From NCBI GenBank assembly GCA_964622545.1, contig CAZUQM010000002.1, positions 1 to 64,000 of the forward strand: 64,000 bases of DNA. Direction: 5' to 3'. Of this stretch, positions 15,063-24,371 are shown piece after piece. The position numbers and the translations under genes were made by a program. Positions within the stretch are counted from its first letter, which is position 1, and every line of letters starts with the position of its first letter. Below the pieces are notes generated by a model. The model ran no database searches, was not told the origin of the DNA, and worked only from the letters and a program-made list of their open reading frames with translations. The DNA is from JAFGLZ01 sp964622545 (GTDB lineage: Bacteria; Planctomycetota; Phycisphaerae; UBA1845; JAFGLZ01).

Positions 15063-16715
15063 TCACGTCCTCGGTAATGCGAAAGTGAAGGTGGCTCCTC
15101 TGGACGGATTCGGCTCGGCGCGCAATTGCCCGCCGTGAGCTTCCACGATGGACCGGCAGATGGACAGGCCGATGCCGAGACCGTCCGACTTGGTCGTATA
15201 GAATGGGGCAAAGACGGCATCCGGATCGTCCTGCGGCAGGCCGAGGCCGGTATCGCTGACCGAGACCACGACGTAGCCGCTGGCATCGGTGAAGGTGGTT
15301 ACCGTGATCCGTCGGTCCCCCGCATCCCCTTGCTCGACGGCCTCGATCCCGTTGCGCAGCAGGTTCACCACGACCTGCTCGATCTGGATTCCATCCGCTT
15401 GGATCTGCGGCAGGTCCTTCTCCAAGTCGGAAGAGACCGAGACGTGCTTGTGGCGGGCCTCGAGCTCCACCAGATCGATCGCGTGTTGAACCACGTCATT
15501 CAGGTCGACGCCCTCCCGACTGGGTGGCTTACGCTTGATGTAGCCGCGAATACGTCGAACGATCTCGCCGGCCCGATCGGCCTGTGCGGCCAGGTCGCGT
15601 AGCGCTTCGACGATCACGTCGTCGTCGGCCTGACCGGACTCCAGCATGCGCAGGCATCCCTGGGCCGTGCTCGAGATGGCACAAAGCGGCTGATTCACCT
15701 CATGCGCCAATGCCGAGGCCATCTCGCCGACCGACGCAATACGGGACACGCGGACGAGGTTCTCGAGGTGCCCGCGGGCCCGGGCCTCGGCCTGCTCACG
15801 CGCCTGTTCGAGCTCGAAACGGTGCAGGGCAAAGCCGATGTCGTCGGCCACCTCCGCGAACAAGGTTTGCTCTTGACTCTGGCCCGCCATCCAGCCCGGC
15901 ACGGAAACCGACAGGACGCCGTAGACCTTGTCGCCGTACTCGAGCCGGCGGGAGAGCGCGCCGCGGCCCTCGTAGGCATGCGCGAGCGGACAATCGGTGC
16001 AGTAGGCATGCGGGTCGGCGATGGCGACCACCTGTGGCGACGTCAAGGACGACGTGCAGCATGCGGTCCGCCTTCCCTGGCTCAACAGCCTCTCCATGGG
16101 CCCGAACTCTTCGCCCAGACCGGCCTCGTAGGAGGCCAGGAATCGCTCATCCTGGTCCCACAGCGCGATCCAAGCGTTGTAGTAGCCCCGGGTTCGAATC
16201 AGGCTCTTGCAGATCGCACTGAGGAGATGGTCGCGGTCGGTCTCGCTGACGATCAGCTTGCCGACGTCTCGAATCGCTCGCAGCACCAGATTGAGGTGCT
16301 GGATCCGCTGCTCGGCCAGATGCTGCTCGGTAAGATCGGTGCTCGAGGCCAGGATGCGGCGCACCGAGCCGCCCCCCCCGGGAACGACGGACAACGACCA
16401 CGCCATCCGACGACGAACGCCGTCGGCGTCCAGACTATCCACGTGACTGATGCCGCAACCGGTCTGGAGCGCCTGATCGAAGCAATCCTGGAGATGGTCG
16501 GCGTCCTTGCCAACGGCAAGTGCTTTCCAGAATGTCTTGCCAAGGATGGACGCATCGTTGGCATAGTCCCGGCAGGCGTCGTTGACTTGTAGGATCCGAC
16601 CGTCCTCATCCAACAGCAGGACAGGGACCATCACGCTACCCAGGAGGGCGGACAACATCTCCTCACCGGGAGCGTCGTCGGTTTGTGCTGACTGGTCCAG
16701 CTTCGTGTCACTCAC
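15063..16715 (-). CDS. PAS-GAF sensor histidine kinase (FixL-like partner)
   Basis: The 550-residue kinase starts at GTG. It has a PAS domain (about 20-140), a GAF-like domain (about 150-305), a HisKA domain with the phospho-accepting His in ALAHEVNQPL, and an HATPase with N box NLLRNGIEA, G boxes DTGLGL and GLGIGL. The GAF domain carries CC...CTDCPL, a cysteine pattern that could sense redox or bind a cofactor. No transmembrane helix is visible, so it senses inside the cell. It is co-transcribed with the FixJ-like regulator from a promoter with a perfect TATAAT at 16799-16804. Confidence 0.9.
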   Translation of the reverse strand: MSDTKLDQSAQTDDAPGEEMLSALLGSVMVPVLLLDEDGRILQVNDACRDYANDASILGKTFWKALAVGKDADHLQDCFDQALQTGCGISHVDSLDADGVRRRMAWSLSVVPGGGGSVRRILASSTDLTEQHLAEQRIQHLNLVLRAIRDVGKLIVSETDRDHLLSAICKSLIRTRGYYNAWIALWDQDERFLASYEAGLGEEFGPMERLLSQGRRTACCTSSLTSPQVVAIADPHAYCTDCPLAHAYEGRGALSRRLEYGDKVYGVLSVSVPGWMAGQSQEQTLFAEVADDIGFALHRFELEQAREQAEARARGHLENLVRVSRIASVGEMASALAHEVNQPLCAISSTAQGCLRMLESGQADDDVIVEALRDLAAQADRAGEIVRRIRGYIKRKPPSREGVDLNDVVQHAIDLVELEARHKHVSVSSDLEKDLPQIQADGIQIEQVVVNLLRNGIEAVEQGDAGDRRITVTTFTDASGYVVVSVSDTGLGLPQDDPDAVFAPFYTTKSDGLGIGLSICRSIVEAHGGQLRAEPNPSRGATFTFALPRT

Positions 16716-16798
16716 GCTCAGTTCCCTGCCACTGGTGCCCGTTCGTGATCTTCCCGTACCGCTGCGGCTCGGACCAGGGGCTCAGGCGGTGTGCGTGC

Positions 16799-16826
16799 AT
16801 TATACAAGACGGGGCGGGCATGTCTC
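16799..16826 (-). promoter_or_regulatory. Sigma-70-type promoter of the two-component operon
   Basis: The minus strand has GAGACA (16826-16821), a 16-bp spacer and TATAAT (16804-16799). The -10 is perfect and the -35 shares GACA with consensus. The start would be about 77 bp above the GTG at 16715. Confidence 0.5.
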
Positions 16827-16920
16827 GACCGGGACCGGCGTACCTCGCTAGGCCAGCGGCGAGATCCTACCAAGGCCGGGCGCGTGCGACCGCCGGACGA
16901 ATGGGATGTTCGGGAGGAAC

Positions 16921-16993
16921 AGGCGGCGGCGGGATTCGAACCCGCGATAAAGGATTTGCAATCCCTCGCCTTAGTCCACTTGGCTACGCCGCC
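16921..16993 (-). tRNA. tRNA-Cys (GCA)
   Basis: Read on the minus strand it folds as a tRNA: acceptor GGCGGCG pairs with CGCCGCC, anticodon loop TTGCAAA gives GCA (Cys), and the T arm is GCGGG-TTCGAAT-CCCGC. Length is 73 nt with discriminator T; CCA is not encoded. It lies just downstream of tRNA-Tyr and is probably co-transcribed with it. Confidence 0.95.
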
Positions 16994-17044
16994 TTAGGCA
17001 CACGGGACAGGCACGATCTGGCCCTGTCCCGCAAACGGTGTTCA

Positions 17045-17127
17045 TGGGCGCGGCTGGATTCGAACCAGCGAAGGCATAAGCCAACGGGTTTACAGCCCGT
17101 CCCCTTTGGCCACTTGGGTACACGCCC
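17045..17127 (-). tRNA. tRNA-Tyr (GTA)
   Basis: The minus strand folds as a class II tRNA of 83 nt: acceptor GGGCGTG with CGCGCCC (one T-G pair), anticodon stem ACGGG/CCCGT around CTGTAAA (GTA, Tyr), a long variable arm, and T arm GCTGG-TTCGAAT-CCAGC. Discriminator is A. CCA is not encoded. Confidence 0.95.
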
Positions 17128-17171
17128 CGCCGGGTCGACCCCTGCGGGATCGCCCCTTCTGCGAACTTATC

Positions 17172-17200
17172 AAGATACCGCTACGGCATCCGGTGGTCAA
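17172..17200 (-). promoter_or_regulatory. Promoter of the tRNA-Tyr/tRNA-Cys unit
   Basis: The minus strand reads TTGACC (17200-17195), 17 bp, TATCTT (17177-17172). Five of six -35 bases and four of six -10 bases match consensus, with ideal spacing. The start would be about 38 bp above the tRNA-Tyr 5' end. Confidence 0.6.
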
Positions 17201-17205
17201 GCATC

Positions 17206-17928
17206 TCACCCGACCAACAAGCCACTGCAGAACATCAAGGGCAAGATGAGCGAGAACACAAGGCCTCCGATCGCCGGCAAGCGCGACCTGTAGCGGATGC
17301 TCATCCCGATCACCGAGCACACCAGGCCCGCGAACCAGCAGAGCATGCCCCCCACCATGAACCCGACGGACCGCATCAGCCAGGGATGCTGGTCGATGTC
17401 CTGAGCGAGTTGGTTGAGGCGGTTCTGGAACTCCTCCTGCCGCTTCTTCATCTCCTCCTGATCCAGCTGGCCGACGTCCCCGAAGCCCAAGTCCTTGGCA
17501 TGGTCAATCATCAAAATCTTGATCGCCGAACCCACCAGGACCAGAGACAGGACCGCCAGCGCCAGTCCGAAGAAGCCGACGATGTTCCGACGTTTGACCG
17601 GCGGCTGTTGAGGCTGCCCGGGAACCTGAGCCCAAGGCTCGAAGCGGTCGGTGACCGTCACGTCCACCCCCGCCCTCGGTGCCGACCGCGGTGCGCCCCC
17701 CAGGGCCGAACTCTCCTCCGCCGGGGGTTGGGGCGCTTGGGTGCCGGACGATGGAGACGGCGGCGGGCTCGGCCCCGCCGGCCGCGCCACCGGTTCGGGC
17801 TCATACGTCGATTCCGCCGGCGCATCCACGACGTCGTGGCAGTACGGGCAGGTCACCTGGCGACCGGCGACCTCGTCGTCGACCTCGATAGGTTTCTCGC
17901 AAGAGGTGCATCGGAACTGGACGACCAT
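17206..17928 (-). CDS. Zinc-ribbon membrane protein of unknown function
   Basis: The 240-residue protein begins with a zinc ribbon (CTSCEKP...CPYCHDVV, residues 7-31), followed by a Pro/Ser-rich low-complexity linker (about 40-115), a transmembrane helix (NIVGFFGLALAVLSLVLVGS), a charged coiled stretch (EEMKKRQEEFQNRLNQLAQD) and two further hydrophobic segments at the C terminus. This architecture recurs in planctomycete genomes, but no function is known to me. The ATG at 17928 directly precedes the ribbon. It is transcribed toward the tRNA genes and ends just upstream of their promoter. Confidence 0.75.
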   Translation of the reverse strand: MVVQFRCTSCEKPIEVDDEVAGRQVTCPYCHDVVDAPAESTYEPEPVARPAGPSPPPSPSSGTQAPQPPAEESSALGGAPRSAPRAGVDVTVTDRFEPWAQVPGQPQQPPVKRRNIVGFFGLALAVLSLVLVGSAIKILMIDHAKDLGFGDVGQLDQEEMKKRQEEFQNRLNQLAQDIDQHPWLMRSVGFMVGGMLCWFAGLVCSVIGMSIRYRSRLPAIGGLVFSLILPLMFCSGLLVG

Positions 17929-18124
17929 GGTGTCGAACCCTGATTGGCGAGCGCGGGCGCTCGGATCACAACGTCACGACAGCCCTTTCCTGCCGCATGC
18001 TGTTTAGATACCACGTGGTGGCGCGATTCGTCCAGGGCTTAGCGTGGAAAAGGCGATCGATGACACGTCTTCGGAGGATGGGCCCTCTGGGTTGAAGCTA
18101 ACCGGTCGACTCCTCGGCGATCGT

Positions 18125-18697
18125 CTAGCGTTGGGCGAAGAGGTTGGCCCACGGCGCCCCGAACTCCTGCACCCAGTAGATGCCGTACGGACCGCCGGTG
18201 CGGACGGCGACGCCGATGTGCGTCCACATGGGATTCAGGATGTTCTCGCGATGGCCCTGCGTGGAGTTCATCCAGTCGCGCATGACCTCGCTCGGCGTCT
18301 TCTGGCCGGCGGCGAGGTTCTCGCCCACCGCGCGGTAGCTGTAGCCGGCCTGGGTGGCTCGCTCGCCCGGACCCTCGCCCGTGTCGGGGTGGTAGTGGGC
18401 GAAGAACTCCTCGGCGATCATCGTGCAGGCATACCCGCCGGCGACGGACGCCAGCGTGGTGTTCGTCGTGACCGGACCGAGCCCGTGCTTGGCCCGCTCC
18501 TCATTGACGAGTCGGATCACCTCTTCGACCAGCTCGGCCTCGTTGTCGGGAACGTAACACCCTTCTTGATCAGGTGTCGCGTAGCCGGCGACGGGCGTGA
18601 ACGGAAACTCCTGACCGGTGCCGCAACCGGCCGCCAGGGCCACGAACGAAAGGCTGATCACAAAGGCAACACGGATAGACGTGATGACCGAGGCCAT
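18125..18697 (-). CDS. CAP/SCP-domain (YkwD-like) lipoprotein
   Basis: The 190-residue product has a signal peptide ending in the lipobox LAAGC and a CAP domain with family features NEERAKHGLGPV, HYHPDTG, VGENLAAG, WMNSTQGHRENILNP and IGVAV. CAP proteins of this bacterial type (YkwD) are secreted or cell-surface proteins of poorly known role. The frame opens at 18868, but the ATG at 18697 follows GGGAGGGAAGC and begins the signal peptide. It is divergent from the deacetylase gene. Confidence 0.88.
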   Translation of the reverse strand: MASVITSIRVAFVISLSFVALAAGCGTGQEFPFTPVAGYATPDQEGCYVPDNEAELVEEVIRLVNEERAKHGLGPVTTNTTLASVAGGYACTMIAEEFFAHYHPDTGEGPGERATQAGYSYRAVGENLAAGQKTPSEVMRDWMNSTQGHRENILNPMWTHIGVAVRTGGPYGIYWVQEFGAPWANLFAQR

Positions 18698-19006
18698 GCT
18701 TCCCTCCCCAGGGGACTGTCGGCGACTACTGAGTCTATTCGCGCCGACGGGACGGTTCAAGTCTGGCTTGGAGACGATCATCATAGCGGTGCGCCCCCGG
18801 TGCGCACGTGGGCTTCGTGTGACGGCCTGGAGCCCGACAGAGTCCCGCCCCGGGCCTCCGAGCCGCAAGAGGGGAAAACGGCATGAAATCTAGCTTATCG
18901 GACGCGCCTTGCGATGGCAAGGTTCGACCGACCGGAACGGGACCGACGCATGCCTGGTGCCGAGCTCGCAAGCGTGCGAGATCCGCGCGCGGCTTCGTGC
19001 GGCGGA

Positions 19007-19035
19007 TTGGCACCCGCCACACGGAAACCTATAAT
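19007..19035 (+). promoter_or_regulatory. Strong sigma-70 promoter abutting the deacetylase start codon
   Basis: TTGGCA (19007-19012), a 17-bp spacer and a perfect TATAAT (19030-19035) precede the ATG at 19045. Transcription should begin at about 19042, leaving essentially no leader, so the mRNA is predicted to be leaderless. Confidence 0.65.
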
Positions 19036-19044
19036 GGGCGGATT

Positions 19045-20019
<975 letters not shown>

Positions 20020-20066
20020 GCCGCCGGCGACGATTCCACGAGGCCGGGCTCCGGGCACGATAATCC

Positions 20067-21140
20067 CTATGTCATCTTGAGAAGGGTCTTGAGGTCCTTA
20101 TCGCTGTCGACGGCCGTGATGCGGCAGGTGTAATCGCGGGTCTCGCCCGGTTTGAGTTGGTCGAGCCAGCCGCGCCGGCGGTCGACGTCGCGCCCTTCGA
20201 CGCCGCCGTTGGCCGGTTCGAGCGCGCCGACGTAGCTGCCGTTCGGGCCCCAGTGTTGCCAGTTGATCAGTTGCGGAAACTCCTTGGTGTTGTACTCGAT
20301 TCGCACACCGAAGCGGCGCTTCTCGTTGACCACACCGACGACGGCCTTACCGTTGCGATCGGTCTTCGGCTTGATGTAGGTGCAGTCCTCGCCCGCGCCC
20401 TTGTGCTGCGAGGTCGGTTCGACGGCGCGGCGGAAGTCCGGACGGGAGTACCATTCCACGCTGTCGGAGCGGGGCGTGATCTGCCCCTCATAGCAGTACG
20501 TGCTGACCTCGGGCTCGAGCAGCGGGAAGCCGAAGTTGATGTGCAAGAGCCAGCCGTGCGGGACGGTCTCGTTGCCGCAATTGGTGAAGCGATCGTGGAT
20601 CTCGAGCCAGGGCTCACCGAGCGTGCTGTGAATCGTCCGGCGCAGCTCGACGTTCGGGTTGAAGACCTTCGCCGCCCGGACGACACCGGTGATCGACATG
20701 TCATAGCGCCCCTGGCGCAGGTCGGGGTTGACGATCGATTCGACGACGGCGGACGAGTGGCTGTGCGAGCCGTGCAGGCCCAGCTCCTCGCCCTCATCGG
20801 TGCAGGGCGCGCCCACGTTGCACGGGCCGCAGCTCGTGACGAGCCCTCCGGCAAACGCGCTCAGCCAGTCCAGGCCCTGATGGTAGGCGAACGACGGCCT
20901 GGTGACCCCGACCAGGGAATGCCACGTCAGCGACATGCCCAGGAACTCGGCATCGGCGATGTCCAGGCCGCGATCGATCACAACCTTGTAGCGGAGCCCC
21001 GCCCCGGTGTTGACCCAGGCGATCCGCACGCCTCGACCGGGCCCGTTATCGAGGACGGACGTCTCGATGCCGCCGAGCTGCGAGAAGTTGATGACGGGCG
21101 CCCCGGCGAACGGATTGCGGGATCGAGGGCTCTTGGCCAT
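20067..21140 (-). CDS. DUF4432 / aldose-1-epimerase-like protein
   Basis: The 357-residue protein matches the DUF4432 branch of the galactose mutarotase fold, with IDRGLDIADAEFLG, SCGPCNVGAPC, LHGSHSHS and PHGWLLHINFGFPLLE as recognisable stretches. Histidine- and glutamate-containing motifs suggest sugar binding. Family members act on sugar anomers or related epimerisations, but few are characterised. The ATG at 21140 has AAGGAGG six to seven bases upstream, so the longer start at 21290 is rejected. It is convergent with the deacetylase gene and lies below a terminator at 21289-21323. Confidence 0.82.
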   Translation of the reverse strand: MAKSPRSRNPFAGAPVINFSQLGGIETSVLDNGPGRGVRIAWVNTGAGLRYKVVIDRGLDIADAEFLGMSLTWHSLVGVTRPSFAYHQGLDWLSAFAGGLVTSCGPCNVGAPCTDEGEELGLHGSHSHSSAVVESIVNPDLRQGRYDMSITGVVRAAKVFNPNVELRRTIHSTLGEPWLEIHDRFTNCGNETVPHGWLLHINFGFPLLEPEVSTYCYEGQITPRSDSVEWYSRPDFRRAVEPTSQHKGAGEDCTYIKPKTDRNGKAVVGVVNEKRRFGVRIEYNTKEFPQLINWQHWGPNGSYVGALEPANGGVEGRDVDRRRGWLDQLKPGETRDYTCRITAVDSDKDLKTLLKMT

Positions 21141-21288
21141 CGTCGGCCTCCTTGTCGCAGAGAAGGTGTGGGACATGCCGGGACCGCCGCGCCGCGATCC
21201 GCGTGAGCACATGGTACGCGCAGCTGACCCGACTGCAAGCACCTCGCCCGGACGATGTCCACCGTACGACGGCGCGGGAGCGCCCCCC

Positions 21289-21323
21289 AAAAAAAAGCGG
21301 GGCTCCGTCGAGCGGAGGCCCCG
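21289..21323 (-). terminator. Rho-independent terminator after the lipoprotein gene at 21346
   Basis: On the minus strand a GC-rich stem (CGGGGCCTCCG with CGGAGCCCCG, one bulge, loop CTCGA) is followed by GC and then eight T residues (21296-21289). It lies 23 bp past the stop of the lipoprotein gene at 21346-21972. It is the clearest intrinsic terminator in the window. Confidence 0.85.
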
Positions 21324-21345
21324 TGGCTGGTGCGTCCGTACCCAC

Positions 21346-21972
21346 CTAGATGCGTCTCAAGATCACGCCCGTCAGGCTCTCGTCGATGTTGCCGGGCACG
21401 TCGGACGTGAAGGCCTGCAAGATGGAACGGGCCTCACTGCTGAGCGTGACGATGGCCCGGACGTTGCCCGTGGCCTGGCTCGTCGTATCGAAAGTCCCGG
21501 CGTAGGTGATCAGGCCCGTGCCGACCTTCAGCGTCCCGCTTAACGGGATCGAGGCGTAGAGCTCGAGCTCGATGGTGATGTTGACGGCCTCGCCGACGGC
21601 GATCGGGCCGGATGGGTTCGTCTTGGTGGCTCGGGCTCGGGCGACGTACGAGGCCGTGATCGGCAGGTCGGGCACGTTCAGGGGATGCGAAAGCCCGTCC
21701 AGCAGGACCGGGTTCGGCACGTCCAGCGGCAGATCGTTGCCCAGCAGAGAGCTGGAGATCGTCACCTGCCGCGGATCACCGGACGCATCGATGGAGACCG
21801 ACAGCACGACCGATCCATCGTCGATGGCTTGCCAGGTTCCACCCAGCGCGGGGGCCTCCCCCGGCCAGTCGTTCAGCGTGGCCCCACCACCACCGCCTAC
21901 GGTGCAGCAGGCGCCGACCAACAAGCACAATCCCACCGGCGCAAGTCGACCGGCTTTCTTGGCTGATCGCAT
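21346..21972 (-). CDS. Hypothetical lipoprotein
   Basis: The 208-residue product starts at an ATG preceded by GGGGAGG. A signal peptide ends in LVGAC, a good lipobox, followed by CTVGGGGG. The mature part is rich in beta-forming, Thr/Ser-rich sequence with no recognised motif, containing LLGNDLPLDVPNPVLL and a C-terminal LTGVILRRI. The longer frame from 22176 is unlikely. It ends at a clear terminator and appears monocistronic. I do not recognise the family. A smaller lipoprotein at 26401 is similar in style but not clearly homologous. Confidence 0.7.
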   Translation of the reverse strand: MRSAKKAGRLAPVGLCLLVGACCTVGGGGGATLNDWPGEAPALGGTWQAIDDGSVVLSVSIDASGDPRQVTISSSLLGNDLPLDVPNPVLLDGLSHPLNVPDLPITASYVARARATKTNPSGPIAVGEAVNITIELELYASIPLSGTLKVGTGLITYAGTFDTTSQATGNVRAIVTLSSEARSILQAFTSDVPGNIDESLTGVILRRI

Positions 21973-22139
21973 GAATACCTCCCCAAAGCCCGAACTCCGA
22001 AGCGCCCCCAAGCAGGGCAGGCGCAGCGTCCTTTCACCCAATCCTAGGCACGTCACGGCCCCTCGACAAGCGGTCGAAGAAGAATGCCCCCATCGACAAG
22101 CTGCCGATTCGCAGTAGCGGACAGATGCCAAGCCACCCT

Positions 22140-23387
22140 TCACACCCGGAGCGAGACCTCGGATCCGTCCACCCAAACGGCTGTCGGATCGGGGCGGCTT
22201 GCGATCACATCGGCCAAAGGGTCGCTTGCTGTCGCGTCGGTCACCGGCCAGGCAACCAGGTCCGCCGCCTTGCCCGGCGCGAGCGAGCCGGTCTCGGTGT
22301 CCAGGCCCAGGGCGGTCGCCGCGTTGAGGGTCACCATCCTCCAGAAGACCTCGGCGGGAAGCTCAGGCGCCTCGTCCCGCAACAGGGCCATCTCGTCGAG
22401 CATGGAGAGGCGCGAGCCCGGCGGCAGCGACGCCAGCGAGTCGGTGCCCACACAGACGAGCACGCCCGCATCGAGCATGTCGCGCCATCGGTGCCCTCGA
22501 TGTCCGAAGAAGCGGTGCGATCTCGGACAGTAGGCGACACAGGCCCGGGAGGCCGCCAGCGTCGCCAAATCGTCGTCGTCCATGTAATTCACGTGGGCCA
22601 GCAGTGACGCGGCGTCCAGCAGGCCCGCTTGGTCGGCATAGGCCATGGGGCTGCGGCGGGGCGCGCGAATCCTGCCGCCGGCCCCAAGGGTCCAGAGCAA
22701 GGCTCCGAGCCGCCCGCCGCCTCGTGCGAGCCAACGGCATTCCTCCTTCGTCTCGGCCCAGTGGGTTGTAAGAGGAAGGCCTCGCCTGCGGGCCAGCGCC
22801 GCGGTCTCGCTCAGATGCTCGCAGCTGACGGTGTAAGGCGCATGGGGTGAGACGCCGAGGGAAAGCCGTGGGATGCCCTGCGTGCGAGCCGCGGCAGAGG
22901 CCATGTGGTCGTCCAGCTCGGCGGGCGTGCGTGGCGCGTCGCGCGCGATGGTGATCAACTCGGTGAAGCAGACCGTCCGCATCGGCAGCTCGCGGAGGAT
23001 CTGCCAGGTGTCCCCCCTTCGTGAGATGTCGGCGATGCACGTCACGCCGCAGGCGAGCGCGTCCTCGGCGGCTCGACGGGCGGCTTGGCGCTCGGCGGAT
23101 CGCTCGATCTGGCGGCGGAGCTTGACGAGCCGGGCCAACCAGGTCCATAGCCCCGAGGGCCTGATGCGCCCGGCCAGGGCGCTCAGTTCGAGATGGGCAT
23201 GGGCGTTGATCAGCCCCGGCGTGAGGAGGGCCTCGCCCAGGTCGCGGACATCGTCACCGGCGAGATCGACCGGGCTCAACTCGCTGCGACGACCGACCCA
23301 GGTGATGCGGCCCGCCGTCACGCGAAGCGCGCCGCTTTCGATGAGGGGTCCATCGGCCGTGTAGACGTAGCGGGCGGTGACGATCAT
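22140..23387 (-). CDS. Amidohydrolase, probable aminodeoxyfutalosine deaminase
   Basis: The 415-residue protein is a metal-dependent TIM-barrel hydrolase: HxH in LINAHAHLEL, the His of SPHAPYTV, THWAET, and the Asp of GTDSLAS; it ends with the urease-like composite beta domain (GSLAPGKAADLVAW). The ATG at 23387 overlaps the TGA of the upstream phosphorylase gene as ATGA. The adjacent mqnA, mqnC and phosphorylase-like genes point to deamination of 6-amino-6-deoxyfutalosine to futalosine in menaquinone synthesis. Other deaminations (guanine, S-adenosylhomocysteine, chlorohydrolase type) cannot be excluded from motifs alone. Confidence 0.8.
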   Translation of the reverse strand: MIVTARYVYTADGPLIESGALRVTAGRITWVGRRSELSPVDLAGDDVRDLGEALLTPGLINAHAHLELSALAGRIRPSGLWTWLARLVKLRRQIERSAERQAARRAAEDALACGVTCIADISRRGDTWQILRELPMRTVCFTELITIARDAPRTPAELDDHMASAAARTQGIPRLSLGVSPHAPYTVSCEHLSETAALARRRGLPLTTHWAETKEECRWLARGGGRLGALLWTLGAGGRIRAPRRSPMAYADQAGLLDAASLLAHVNYMDDDDLATLAASRACVAYCPRSHRFFGHRGHRWRDMLDAGVLVCVGTDSLASLPPGSRLSMLDEMALLRDEAPELPAEVFWRMVTLNAATALGLDTETGSLAPGKAADLVAWPVTDATASDPLADVIASRPDPTAVWVDGSEVSLRV

Positions 23388-24268
23388 CTGGCCTGTGAGC
23401 CGGTATCGAACCAGGTTCGCCAATCCTCACCGATTTCGCCGCGGGCGATGTGATGAGCCATGGTCGCGTCGCAACGGCAGGTCTTGGGCGTTTCGTCCAG
23501 CCGCTGCGTCAGGCGCTTGAAGATGCTGGGCAGCATCTCGATGGCGTCCCCGACGCGCTGCTCGTCGGTCACCATGCCGAGGGCCTCGAACAGCCCACCG
23601 GGCTCGTAGGCCGTGTGATGCCCTCCGGCCTCGGCGTAGTCGGTGATGTAGGTGAGCGAGGCGTAGCAGAGCTGGAGCTCCTTGGCGAGGAACGCCTCGG
23701 GGGCGACGCTGTTGCCGACGAGCTCGGCTCCGACCATGACGTACTTGCGCAGCTCGGCGGGGGTCTCTCGACGCGGGCCCTCGGTGCAGAGGTAGACCGC
23801 TTCCTCGCGGTAGTAGGCGCCGAGGTCACGCAGCACGTCGCAGAGCGCTTGACGGAGCGTGGGACAGAACACGGGCCATTGCCGGATCGTGCCGATCCCG
23901 CGGTTCTCGAAGAAGGTGCCTTGGCGTTGGCGCGTCTCATCAATAATGTCGCTGGTCACGCCGAACTGGCCGATGCGGAAGTTGTGGCTGATGGCCCGCA
24001 CGGCCGACCAGGCGGCGACGGCCTCGACACCGAGTTCCTTCAGGGCGTAGATGTTCGCCCGATAGTTGACGAAGGCGCTGCAGAGCTCGTAGCCGGTCTC
24101 GCCGTTACGAGGTATGAAGTAGAATCCGTCGTCCCCGCAGCATTGGTAGATCGGCCCCGATTCACCGAAAGGGGTGGCTTTCGGACCGAGTCTGGTCGCC
24201 TCGAAGACGCCGTCCTCCAGTAGGGTGGCCGCTCCTTCGCCCCCGATGCACGCCAAACGCACCGCCAT
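23384..24268 (-). CDS. MTAP/PNP-family nucleoside phosphorylase, possible futalosine-cleaving enzyme
   Basis: The 294-residue protein belongs to the methylthioadenosine/purine nucleoside phosphorylase superfamily: FIPRNGETGYEL, YRANIYALKELGVEAVAAWSAV (the RANI-ALK pattern), LCTEGPRRETPAE and VGAELVGNSVAPEAFLAKEL, corresponding to the MTAP purine-site GPR-ET-E and the M-[GT] region. It lies between the predicted deaminase and mqnC, so removal of hypoxanthine from futalosine (the MqnB step) is likely. It could also be a true MTA phosphorylase. CAGGAG precedes the ATG. The stop overlaps the deaminase start. Confidence 0.8.
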   Translation of the reverse strand: MAVRLACIGGEGAATLLEDGVFEATRLGPKATPFGESGPIYQCCGDDGFYFIPRNGETGYELCSAFVNYRANIYALKELGVEAVAAWSAVRAISHNFRIGQFGVTSDIIDETRQRQGTFFENRGIGTIRQWPVFCPTLRQALCDVLRDLGAYYREEAVYLCTEGPRRETPAELRKYVMVGAELVGNSVAPEAFLAKELQLCYASLTYITDYAEAGGHHTAYEPGGLFEALGMVTDEQRVGDAIEMLPSIFKRLTQRLDETPKTCRCDATMAHHIARGEIGEDWRTWFDTGSQAR

Positions 24269-24371
24269 GGCGTCCGTCTCCTGTTTGCGGGAGGGTCCCG
24301 CACGTCGGAGCCGCTTCCGCCCGTGGCCCCGTCAGGGCTATCCTTCTCCCCAGTCCACCCTTGGTCGACGC

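Noticed and set aside
22125..22607. Plus-strand frames opposite the amidohydrolase gene
   Set aside because: Antisense shadows of a clearly recognised metal-dependent hydrolase.
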